From the NCBI GenBank assembly GCA_018065885.1, contig JAGHSL010000195.1:1-5480 (forward strand): a stretch of DNA of 5,480 nt, written 5' to 3'. The translations under genes were made by a program, and so were the position numbers. A model generated the notes under the pieces. The model did not search any database. It worked only from the letters and a program-made list of their open reading frames with translations, and was not told the origin of the DNA. This DNA comes from Candidatus Limimorpha equi (GTDB lineage Bacteria > Bacteroidota > Bacteroidia > Bacteroidales > F082). Positions 1-5,480 of the stretch are shown here, piece after piece (within the stretch, counting starts at the first letter, position 1; each line of letters opens with the position of its first letter).

Positions 1-184
1 GTGAAATACCGCAAAAACACAAAGTGAAATACCGCAAAAACACAAAGTGAAATACCGCAAAAACACAAAGTGAAATACCGCAAAAACACAAAGTGAAATG
101 CCACAAAAACACAAAGTGAAATGCCACAAAAACACAAAGTGAAATGCCACAAAAACACAAAGTGAAATGCCCCAAAAACACAAA
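1..184. repeat. Tandem array of eight 23-bp direct repeats
   Basis: Eight head-to-tail units of exactly 23 bp start at 1, 24, 47, 70, 93, 116, 139 and 162, with no spacers. Each unit begins GTGAAAT and ends CAAAAACACAAA; only the bases between vary. Units 1-4 are identical (ACCG in the middle), units 5-7 are identical (GCCA), and unit 8, next to the gene, is GCCC. Variation is thus graded along the array, as expected if copies were added at the left end by slippage or unequal crossing-over. The first unit begins at base 1, so the array may be longer than seen. It ends 6 bp before the -33 box of the promoter for the downstream ATPase gene. The plus strand has TGA once per unit, rotating through the frames, so no long plus-strand protein is encoded. 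Function is unknown. Confidence 0.97.
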
Positions 185-190
185 ATATAT

Positions 191-220
191 TTTGTAATTC
201 AAATAAAATGAGTACTTTTG
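191..220 (+). promoter_or_regulatory. Bacteroidota-type promoter for the ATPase gene
   Basis: TTTG at 191-194 and TACTTTTG at 213-220 are separated by 18 bp. This matches the Bacteroidota primary-sigma consensus (-33 TTTG, -7 TAnnTTTG) with spacing just under the usual value. Transcription would start near 226-228, giving a leader of roughly 18 nt before ATG 245. The repeat array lies immediately upstream of the -33 box, where activator sites or UP-like elements would sit. The start point is inferred. Confidence 0.68.
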
Positions 221-244
221 CAGCGTTTTTCAAATGTGTTAAAA

Positions 245-1534
245 ATGGACTATTATTTTCGTGTTGCAGACCAAGTTCTCCGAGATGCTCTTGAAGCCTC
301 TGGAGCAGTGATTATTGAAGGCCCGAAATGGAGTGGAAAAACCACGACTGCAAGGCAGCAGGCGGCAAGTGTTTTGGAATTGCAGGATCCTGATACGAGG
401 GATGCGTTTTTGGCAACGGCAGCAACAAAGCCGTCATTGCTTTTGGAAGGTGCTACGCCTCGCTTGATTGACGAATGGCAGGTTGCTCCTGTTTTGTGGG
501 ATGCAGTGCGTGTGGCTGTCGATAGACGCGAAGATTTAGGCCAGTTCATTTTGACCGGTTCAAACAGCGTTGACAAATCTCAAATCATGCATTCTGGTAC
601 AGGCCGAATTGCATCGCTCAAAATGTACACGATGAGTCTGTATGAATCGCGAGAGTCGAATGGTGCCATTTCATTGGCAAACCTCTTTGAGGATGCCAAC
701 GCAAACATTGACGGCGTGACTTCCCCCATGAAGGTTGAGGACTTGATTTTTGCCGCTTGCCGTGGCGGTTGGCCGGCTTCGTTGAAACCGCAGAAGAAAT
801 CTGTTCAACTGCAAACTGCGAAAAACTATTTCAACAGTTTGTGCAAGAATGACATTTCTTCCATTGATGGCGTGTCGCGTAGCGAATCGACGGCTCGTGC
901 CATATTGAAAGCCTACGCACGGAATAGCTCCACTTTGGCAAAAAAAACCAGTCTTTTGGCTGATGTTGTGGCTAATAACGAGTCATTGTCAATGCCTACA
1001 TTTGATGATTATCTGACGGTTTTTCAGCGTCTTTTTGTAATTGAGGACATGGAGGCTTGGAGTCCTGCCATTCGCTCGGCAACCTCAATCCGTAGCAGTG
1101 TGAAACGCGAATTTACCGATCCTTCCATTGCGGTTTCGGCATTGGGCTTGACACCCGAAATGCTTCACTTGGATTTGAAGACTTTCGGTTTCCTTTTTGA
1201 GACCATGTGTTTCCGTGATTTAAGGGTCTATTCGCAGTCTTTAGGTGGTCGCCTGTCGTATTATCACGACCGTTATGGCCTTGAAGCTGATGCGGTGCTG
1301 CATTTGGATAATGGCAAGTTCGCCTTGATAGAGTGTAAGTTAGGTAGCCGTGAAATTGACGAAGGCGCGCAGCACCTGTTGGAAATTTGCCGCCTCATTC
1401 GCGAACACAACCAGAAGCCGCAGCAAGTGCCTATCCGCGAGCCCGATTTGCTGATGGTCTTGACAGGTGGCCCGATGGCCTACACAAGGCAAGACGGTGT
1501 TAAGATTATTCCGCTGGCAACGTTGAAGCCATAA
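245..1534 (+). CDS. AAA_14/DUF4143-family ATP-binding protein with nuclease-like C-terminus
   Basis: This is a predicted cytoplasmic P-loop ATPase of the COG1373-like group (AAA_14 domain followed by DUF4143); its cellular role is not established. Numbered from ATG 245 (429 residues), it shows a Walker A motif GPKWSGKT at 26-33, a Walker B-like LIDEW at 74-78, a sensor-like FILTGSN at 101-107, and the family segment GTGRI...MSLYESRESNG at about 118-140. A DUF4143-like region follows from about 195. Near the C-terminus, LEAD (346-349) and LIECK (361-365) resemble the core of PD-(D/E)xK nucleases, which is common in this family. An upstream in-frame TTG at 218 would start inside the -7 promoter box, so ATG 245 is preferred, and family members typically begin close to such an N-terminus. 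No signal peptide or membrane segment is seen. The gene appears intact and monocistronic, and converges on rpoD. The family label is confident. Suggestions of a defence, toxin or mobile-element link are inference only. Confidence 0.9.
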   Translation: MDYYFRVADQVLRDALEASGAVIIEGPKWSGKTTTARQQAASVLELQDPDTRDAFLATAATKPSLLLEGATPRLIDEWQVAPVLWDAVRVAVDRREDLGQFILTGSNSVDKSQIMHSGTGRIASLKMYTMSLYESRESNGAISLANLFEDANANIDGVTSPMKVEDLIFAACRGGWPASLKPQKKSVQLQTAKNYFNSLCKNDISSIDGVSRSESTARAILKAYARNSSTLAKKTSLLADVVANNESLSMPTFDDYLTVFQRLFVIEDMEAWSPAIRSATSIRSSVKREFTDPSIAVSALGLTPEMLHLDLKTFGFLFETMCFRDLRVYSQSLGGRLSYYHDRYGLEADAVLHLDNGKFALIECKLGSREIDEGAQHLLEICRLIREHNQKPQQVPIREPDLLMVLTGGPMAYTRQDGVKIIPLATLKP

Positions 1535-1539
1535 AACAC

Positions 1540-1574
1540 AAAAAAGCCTTTCGGAATTTCCGAAAGGCTTTTTT
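1540..1574. terminator. Bidirectional intrinsic terminator between ATPase gene and rpoD
   Basis: GCCTTTCGGAA (1546-1556) is perfectly complementary to TTCCGAAAGGC (1558-1568). This would form a stable stem with a small AATTT loop. Six A's (1540-1545) precede it and six T's (1569-1574) follow, so a U-tract is present in both directions. It lies 5 bp after the ATPase stop and 7 bp beyond the rpoD stop. It therefore serves both convergent genes. Confidence 0.93.
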
Positions 1575-1581
1575 AAGTTCT

Positions 1582-2445
1582 TTAACCGAGGTAACTCTTG
1601 AGGATTTTGCTTCGGCTGGTGTGTTTCAACCTGCGTATGGCCTTTTCCTTAATCTGACGCACGCGCTCGCGGGTCAGGTCGTACTTTTCACCGATCTCTT
1701 CAAGTGTCATGGGGTGGCTGCCGTTCAGGCCGAAATAAAGCCTGATGACGTCCTGTTCCTTTTGCGTCAATGTCGAGATGGCGCGGTCAATTTCTTTGCG
1801 TAACGACTCGTACAGAAGTTCGGTTTCCGGTGTCGGGGCCTCGTCGCTTTTCAGCACGTCGTACATGGTGTTGTCTTCATCCTGCACGAGCGGTGCGTCC
1901 ATCGAAATGTGACGGCCTGCGTTTTTCATCGATTCTTTCACTTCCTGTTCCGTAATGTCGAGGACTTCGGCGATTTCTTCTGCATTGGGTTCACGCTCAA
2001 ACTCTTGTTCTAACTTTGCGTAAGTCTTGTTGATTTTGTTGATGGAACCGATTTTGTTCAGAGGAAGACGGACAATACGCGATTGTTCGGCCAAAGCCTG
2101 TAGGATGGATTGACGGATCCACCACACGGCGTAGGAAATGAATTTGAAGCCTCTGGTCTCGTCGAAACGTTGTGCGGCTTTTATCAGTCCCAAGTTGCCT
2201 TCGTTGATTAAGTCGGGAAGACTGAGGCCTTGGTTCTGATATTGTTTTGCTACGGAGACCACAAAGCGAAGGTTGGCCTTGGTGAGTTTTTCCAATGCAA
2301 TCTTGTCGCCTTGCTTGATACGTTGGGCGAGTTCAACTTCTTCTTCAGCCGAAATCAGCTCAACTTTACCAATCTCTTGCAGGTACTTGTCGAGAGATGC
2401 GGTCTCTCTGTTTGTCACCTGCTTCGTAATCTTTAACTGCCTCAT
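1582..2445 (-). CDS. rpoD: Primary (housekeeping) RNA polymerase sigma factor, sigma-70 family
   Basis: This is the sigma subunit that directs RNA polymerase to housekeeping promoters. At 287 residues it is short, as is usual for Bacteroidota primary sigma factors, and lacks region 1.1 and the large non-conserved insert of E. coli sigma-70. In order: region 1.2 (about 16-48, SLDKYLQEIG), region 2 (about 52-123) with LPDLINEGNLGLIKAAQRFD at 76-95 for core binding and YAVWWIRQS at 105-113 for melting and the -10-type element, region 3 (about 125-205), and region 4 (about 215-285) with the helix-turn-helix TLEEIGEKYDLTRERVRQIK at 247-266. It ends KSYLG. Alignment to E. coli keeps Gln437 (Gln112) but replaces Thr440 with Leu115; in E. 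coli both residues act in -12 recognition. The start MRQLKITKQV lacks a Shine-Dalgarno and has an A-rich leader. It lies 90 bp downstream of pnp on the same strand. The symbol rpoD is used; sigA is equivalent. Confidence 0.97.
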   Translation of the reverse strand: MRQLKITKQVTNRETASLDKYLQEIGKVELISAEEEVELAQRIKQGDKIALEKLTKANLRFVVSVAKQYQNQGLSLPDLINEGNLGLIKAAQRFDETRGFKFISYAVWWIRQSILQALAEQSRIVRLPLNKIGSINKINKTYAKLEQEFEREPNAEEIAEVLDITEQEVKESMKNAGRHISMDAPLVQDEDNTMYDVLKSDEAPTPETELLYESLRKEIDRAISTLTQKEQDVIRLYFGLNGSHPMTLEEIGEKYDLTRERVRQIKEKAIRRLKHTSRSKILKSYLG

Positions 2446-2484
2446 TTAGTTTTGATTTAACTTAATATTAGTTGTTTATGCTAA

Positions 2485-2519
2485 AGCACAAGACCAGACT
2501 TTTCGCCCAATCTTGTGCT
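2485..2519 (-). other. Hairpin in the pnp-rpoD intergenic region
   Basis: AGCACAAGA (2485-2493) and TCTTGTGCT (2511-2519) form a perfect 9-bp inverted repeat around a 17-nt loop. It begins 16 bp past the pnp stop on the minus strand. Only two T's follow the stem in the direction of pnp transcription, so it is a poor intrinsic terminator. It could be a leaky terminator, a 3'-end stabiliser or a processing site between pnp and rpoD. The inverted repeat is certain; its role is inferred. Confidence 0.6.
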
Positions 2520-2535
2520 CGGTTTTGCTTGTCGT

Positions 2536-4791
2536 TTATCTTCTCGGACCGCGGTTGCCGCCGTTGTTGCCATTGCCATGTCCGTGGTTGCCGTTGTTAC
2601 GGTTGCCACCGTTACCATGGTTGTTGCCACCGTTGCCGCGTGGAGTAGGTTTTCTTTCTTCGTAGCCTTCTGGTTTTGGTAACAGGACTCTTCTTGACAG
2701 ACGGTATTTCCCAGTCTTTTCATCAATTTCGATGAGCTTCACCCGAATAGGATCGCCTTCTTTCAGACCGGTTTCTTCCATGGTCTCGAAGCGTTTCCAG
2801 TCGATTTCCGAGATATGCAGCAGAGCGTCTTTGCCAGGGAGAATCTCAACGAATGCGCCGAAACTCATGATGGAAGTGACTTTACCATCGTAGATTTCGC
2901 CGACTTCAGGAACGGCAACGATGCCTCTGATTCTAGCTTTTGCAGCTTCGATGTCTTCCTTGTTTTGTGATGAGATTTCCACAATGCCCTTCTGGTCATC
3001 TTCGGTGATGACGATGACAGTATTGGTGAGTTTCTGGATTTCCTGAATGACTTTACCGCCAGGTCCGATAACGGCACCAATGAAATCTTTAGGAATGAAG
3101 ATGGTTTCGATGCGAGGAACAAATTTCTTAAAGTCGCTGCGAGGTTCGCTGATGGTCTTGGCCATTTCACCGAGGATGTGCAGACGGCCTTGGCGAGCCT
3201 GTTCAAGAGCTTCAGCTAATACTTGATATGACAGACCGTCAACCTTGATATCCATTTGGCAAGCGGTGATACCGTCCTTGGTGCCTGTAACCTTGAAGTC
3301 CATGTCGCCGAGGTGGTCTTCATCGCCCAAAATATCAGTCAAGATGGCGTATTTGCCAGTCTCGCTGTCTGAAATCATGCCCATGGCAACACCTGCAACA
3401 GGCTTGCGCATCGGGACACCTGCATCCATCAATGCAAGGCAGCCACCGCAAACGGAAGCCATTGATGACGAACCGTTTGATTCGAGGATGTCGCTCACCA
3501 CACGCACCGTGTAAGGCATGGTTTCGTCGTGAGGAACCATTGATTTCAAAGCGCGTTCAGCCAAGTTGCCGTGACCGATTTCGCGACGGCTGGTGCTGCG
3601 CTGTGATTTGGCTTCGCCGGTAGCAAATCCTGGGAAGTTGTAGTGAAGGATGAAATTGTTTGTGCCTTCAACGACAGCACCGTCAAGGGTCTGTTCGTCA
3701 AGTTTGGTGCCCAAGGTTACGGTAACCAAAGCCTGTGTTTCACCTCGGGTGAAAACGGCTGAACCGTGAGCCTTCGGAAGAATGTCGACTTCCGTCCAGA
3801 TAGGACGCACTTCGTTGGTCTGACGACCATCGAGGCGGATACGTTCGTTCAGAACGGCGTTACGAACTGCAGAGCGTTCCACATCGTGGAAATAACGTGC
3901 GGCCAATGGCTTGACGGTTTCAAGTTCTTCTTCCGTGTATTTGGTGAGATAGTCTTCGAGAATGCCGCTGAAGGTTTCTTCGCGCTTGTGCTTGTCGGCG
4001 CAGCCTGTCAGAGCGAAATCGTAGCAAGGCTGGTAGCAGGCGGCGGTGAGGTCGGCACGGAGGTCTTCATCGTTGACTTCGTGGCAGTAGACTCTCTTTT
4101 CCTTGTTGACTCTTTCAGCCAGTTCGATCTGAGCCTGGCATTGAATCTTGATGGCTTCGTGAGCGGCTTTCAGTGCGCCAAGCATTTCTGCTTCAGACAC
4201 TTCCTTGCATTCGCCTTCCACCATGCAGATGTCCTTCATGGAAGCGGCAACCATCAATTCGAGGCGAGCGTCTTCCATCTGGGCAAATGTCGGGTTGATG
4301 ACGTATTCGTCGCCAATCATGGCCACGCGGACTTCCGAAATAGGACCGTGGAATGGGATGTCGGAAACGGTGATGGCGGCTGATGCTGCCAATGCTGCGA
4401 GGCAGTCAGGAGCTTCTTCCTTGTTGCCTGAAAGCAAAGTCACCTGGACGATGGTCTCTGCATGATAGTCATCGGGGAACAACGGGCGGAGTGCGCGGTC
4501 GATAAGACGCGAAATCAGCACTTCGTAATCCGACGGCTTGGTTTCACGCTTGAAGAAACCGCCTGGGAATTTGCCTGTTGCATAGTATTTTTCTCTGTAA
4601 TCGACTGACAGCGGGAAGAAATCGGTTTCTGGGGCGACTTCGGTGGCTGAGCAGACGGTGGCAAGCATCACGATGTCGCCGCAGCGCAAAAGGGCTGCTC
4701 CATCGGCTTGCTTTGCATAACGGCCAGTATTGATGCTGATTTCCTGACCGTTAGGCATCTTTATGATTTGTGTAAATCCTTCTGGACCCAT
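2536..4791 (-). CDS. pnp: Polynucleotide phosphorylase (polyribonucleotide nucleotidyltransferase)
   Basis: PNPase degrades RNA 3'-to-5' using phosphate and releases nucleoside diphosphates; it can also add tails in reverse. It works as a trimer in the cytoplasm in mRNA turnover. All domains are present in the 751 residues: a first RNase PH-like domain (about 15-145), a helical linker (about 240-315), a second catalytic RNase PH domain (about 326-545), a KH domain with GPGG at 576-579 (about 563-622), and an S1 domain (about 628-700, GKVTSIMSFGAFVEI). Catalytic residues are intact: SRREIGHG at 401-408, the phosphate-binding SSS at 441-443, and D492, D498 and K500, matching E. coli D486, D492 and K494. 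Residues 718-751 form an Asn/Gly-rich tail with Arg and His. The start MGPEGFTQII follows an A-rich leader without Shine-Dalgarno. The gene lies downstream of rpsO, separated by a terminator-like hairpin, and upstream of rpoD. Intact and of normal length. Confidence 0.98.
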   Translation of the reverse strand: MGPEGFTQIIKMPNGQEISINTGRYAKQADGAALLRCGDIVMLATVCSATEVAPETDFFPLSVDYREKYYATGKFPGGFFKRETKPSDYEVLISRLIDRALRPLFPDDYHAETIVQVTLLSGNKEEAPDCLAALAASAAITVSDIPFHGPISEVRVAMIGDEYVINPTFAQMEDARLELMVAASMKDICMVEGECKEVSEAEMLGALKAAHEAIKIQCQAQIELAERVNKEKRVYCHEVNDEDLRADLTAACYQPCYDFALTGCADKHKREETFSGILEDYLTKYTEEELETVKPLAARYFHDVERSAVRNAVLNERIRLDGRQTNEVRPIWTEVDILPKAHGSAVFTRGETQALVTVTLGTKLDEQTLDGAVVEGTNNFILHYNFPGFATGEAKSQRSTSRREIGHGNLAERALKSMVPHDETMPYTVRVVSDILESNGSSSMASVCGGCLALMDAGVPMRKPVAGVAMGMISDSETGKYAILTDILGDEDHLGDMDFKVTGTKDGITACQMDIKVDGLSYQVLAEALEQARQGRLHILGEMAKTISEPRSDFKKFVPRIETIFIPKDFIGAVIGPGGKVIQEIQKLTNTVIVITEDDQKGIVEISSQNKEDIEAAKARIRGIVAVPEVGEIYDGKVTSIMSFGAFVEILPGKDALLHISEIDWKRFETMEETGLKEGDPIRVKLIEIDEKTGKYRLSRRVLLPKPEGYEERKPTPRGNGGNNHGNGGNRNNGNHGHGNGNNGGNRGPRR
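2539..2640 (-). other. Low-complexity Asn/Gly-rich C-terminal tail of PNPase
   Basis: The last 34 residues of PNPase (718-751) contain 13 Gly, 12 Asn, 5 Arg, 3 His and 1 Pro. They follow the S1 domain and a Lys/Pro/Glu-rich linker (about 704-717). At the DNA level this is a run of GGT/GGC and AAC/AAT codons that behaves as an imperfect short repeat. Such a tail should be disordered. An RNA-binding or self-association role is inference from its likeness to RGG-type tails. Confidence 0.9.
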
Positions 4792-4830
4792 AGTTTTCTT
4801 TTTTTAATAGGTGTGGCTTAGTAAATAGCA

Positions 4831-4862
4831 AAAAAAAGGCAATTCCGTGAAATTGCCTTTTT
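4831..4862 (-). terminator. Intrinsic terminator-like hairpin after rpsO
   Basis: AAAAAAGGCAATT (4831-4843) pairs perfectly with AATTGCCTTTTTT (4850-4862) around the 6-nt loop CCGTGA. On the minus strand the stem ends in a run of T's that extends to 4830, so it fits an intrinsic terminator for rpsO, 32 bp past its stop. pnp starts 39 bp further on. Either some transcription reads through, or pnp has its own start in this short gap. The A and T flanks make the structure symmetrical, but no plus-strand gene needs it. Confidence 0.85.
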
Positions 4863-4894
4863 GAACGATTTTCCGCTTAGGCAGCGCGAAAGGA

Positions 4895-5164
4895 TTACTT
4901 TCTGATGCCCAATTCCTTGATGATATTACGGTATCTTTCGATGTCGGTCTTCTTCAAATAATCAAGAAGTTTTCTTCTCTTACCTACTAAACCGACCAGT
5001 GCGCGCTTGGCGGCCACATCTTTTTTGTGTTCTTTCGTCTGTTCAGTCAAATGCTTAATTCTGTAGGTGAACAAAGCGATTTGTCCTTCTGCTGAACCAG
5101 TGTCGGTAGCGCTTTTACCGAATTGGCTGAAAATCTCTGATTTCTTTTCTGCAGTTAAATACAT
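4895..5164 (-). CDS. rpsO: 30S ribosomal protein S15
   Basis: S15 is a primary 16S rRNA-binding protein of the small subunit that helps nucleate the platform. The 89 residues match the family's usual length. The recognisable features are DTGSAEGQIALFTYRI at 21-36, HLTEQTKEHKKD at 38-49, the basic stretch VGKRRKLLDYLKK at 60-72, and the terminal IIKELGIRK. It starts MYLTAEKK, which is typical of Bacteroidota S15. AAGGA (5177 to 5173 on the minus strand) lies 8 nt before ATG. It could act as a Shine-Dalgarno, but such sites are not generally relied on in this phylum. The gene follows a -7 promoter box at 5212-5219 and precedes pnp, a pairing found in many bacteria. The gene is intact. Confidence 0.98.
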   Translation of the reverse strand: MYLTAEKKSEIFSQFGKSATDTGSAEGQIALFTYRIKHLTEQTKEHKKDVAAKRALVGLVGKRRKLLDYLKKTDIERYRNIIKELGIRK

Positions 5165-5211
5165 AATTTTCTTCCTTTTACTTATAAATTCTTCTTTCTA
5201 TTAACGGGGTG

Positions 5212-5219
5212 CAAAGGTA
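5212..5219 (-). promoter_or_regulatory. Bacteroidota -7 promoter element for rpsO
   Basis: On the minus strand this reads TACCTTTG followed by CACC, a very good match to the -7 consensus TAnnTTTG. Transcription would start about 7 bp downstream, giving a leader of around 40 nt to the rpsO ATG. No TTTG lies at the usual 19-21 bp upstream. The nearest one (5249-5252) is 29 bp away, so the -33 half is weak or absent. Confidence 0.6.
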
Positions 5220-5259
5220 CAACTTTTTCTGAAATTGTATTGCCTTTTCAAATAATTTT

Positions 5260-5480
5260 TCATTTCTCTTCTGAAAAATTGTTGGTTTTCTCTTCTCCAA
5301 TGGCATTGTTTTCTTCGTGCTTTAATCCTAAAAGCCTTAAATAGAATTTGTTAACGCTTTCTTTCTTTTCAATGAGCGGCACCAAAACGGAGGTGATGAC
5401 AATGCTGAAAAGGATGACTGAAAATACTACGTTTTTGATGGCGGTACCATGAGGAACGGTTTCGGCGGCGGTGGTGGCAA
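5260..5480 (-). CDS. C-terminal end of a membrane protein, possibly a cation:proton antiporter (partial)
   Basis: An open minus-strand frame enters from the right edge and ends at TGA (5262 to 5260). It gives 72 visible residues and no start in the window. The segment NVVFSVILFSIVITSVLVPLI (visible residues 16-36) is a clear transmembrane helix. It is preceded by ETVPHGTAIK and followed by a charged tail, EKKESVNKFYLRLLGLKHEE, rich in Lys and Glu, which is probably cytoplasmic. A last hydrophobic helix with ITSVLVPLIEK before a short charged tail recalls the end of monovalent cation:proton antiporters. This resemblance is by eye and could fit other multi-pass transporters. The coding call rests on the uninterrupted frame, the helix, and the orientation with rpsO, whose start is 95 bp downstream. 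No terminator hairpin is apparent between them. Confidence 0.7.
   Translation of the reverse strand, partial: ATTAAETVPHGTAIKNVVFSVILFSIVITSVLVPLIEKKESVNKFYLRLLGLKHEENNAIGEEKTNNFSEEK

Noticed and set aside
1..184. CRISPR array
   Set aside because: The units are contiguous 23-bp direct repeats with no unique spacers, and no cas gene is visible.
1..190. Long open minus-strand frame through the repeats encoding a hydrophobic periodic peptide
   Set aside because: All three minus frames are open only because the reverse-complement unit has no stop triplet and 23 is not a multiple of 3. There is no ATG start, and the openness is a by-product of composition.
253..576. 107-codon minus-strand frame opposite the ATPase gene
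   Set aside because: It is antisense to the Walker A and B region of a clear family member and has no independent support.
1533..1542. AAAACACAAA after the ATPase stop matches the core of the 23-bp repeat, suggesting flanking repeats of a mobile unit
   Set aside because: The match is 10 bp of A-rich sequence leading into the terminator's A-run. It is too short and low in complexity to mean a shared end.
2481..2726. 81-codon minus-strand frame rich in Thr, Ala and Val
   Set aside because: It is an alternative frame of the repetitive Asn/Gly codons at the end of pnp, and its repetitive composition mirrors that tail.
3766..4383. 205-codon plus-strand open frame
   Set aside because: It is fully antisense to conserved pnp coding sequence and has no recognisable domain or initiation context. 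It is a shadow of codon bias.
4802..4832. Possible pnp promoter: minus-strand TTTG (4832-4829), 19 bp, then TATTAAAA (4809-4802)
   Set aside because: The -7 half lacks TTTG, the TTTG half is part of the terminator T-run, and the leader would be only about 5 nt. Too weak to list as a feature.

Overview
The window looks like a piece of a Bacteroidota chromosome, most likely order Bacteroidales. Three things point there. The primary sigma factor is a compact 287-residue protein without region 1.1. The promoter-like sites match the Bacteroidota pattern (-33 TTTG, -7 TAnnTTTG) rather than the TTGACA/TATAAT pattern. The leaders are A-rich and mostly lack Shine-Dalgarno sequences. This is an inference from sequence features; no database comparison was possible.

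Left part (1-1574). A head-to-tail array of eight 23-bp direct repeats starts at the first base of the window, so it may continue to the left. It stops 6 bp before the -33 box of a good Bacteroidota-type promoter. That promoter drives a plus-strand gene for a 429-residue AAA_14/DUF4143-type ATPase (best start ATG 245) with a nuclease-like C-terminal motif. The gene ends at a strong symmetrical hairpin that can terminate transcription from both sides.

Right part (1582-5480). Everything here is on the minus strand and, apart from the edge fragment, is core housekeeping. In transcription order it runs: the C-terminal end of a membrane protein entering from the right edge (probably a cation:proton antiporter), rpsO (ribosomal protein S15) behind a TACCTTTG -7 box, a terminator-like hairpin, pnp (polynucleotide phosphorylase) with an Asn/Gly-rich tail, a 90-bp gap with a hairpin, and rpoD/sigA (primary sigma factor). 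rpsO next to pnp is a widespread bacterial arrangement. Having the housekeeping sigma gene next, with no obvious promoter of its own, places translation, RNA decay and transcription initiation genes in one line.

No RNA gene, insertion sequence, CRISPR array or attachment site was seen. The most interesting non-routine signal is the tandem array abutting the ATPase promoter. The rest is ordinary chromosome with a few points worth checking: the pnp tail, the pnp-rpoD linkage, and the sigma residue expected to read the -10-type element.
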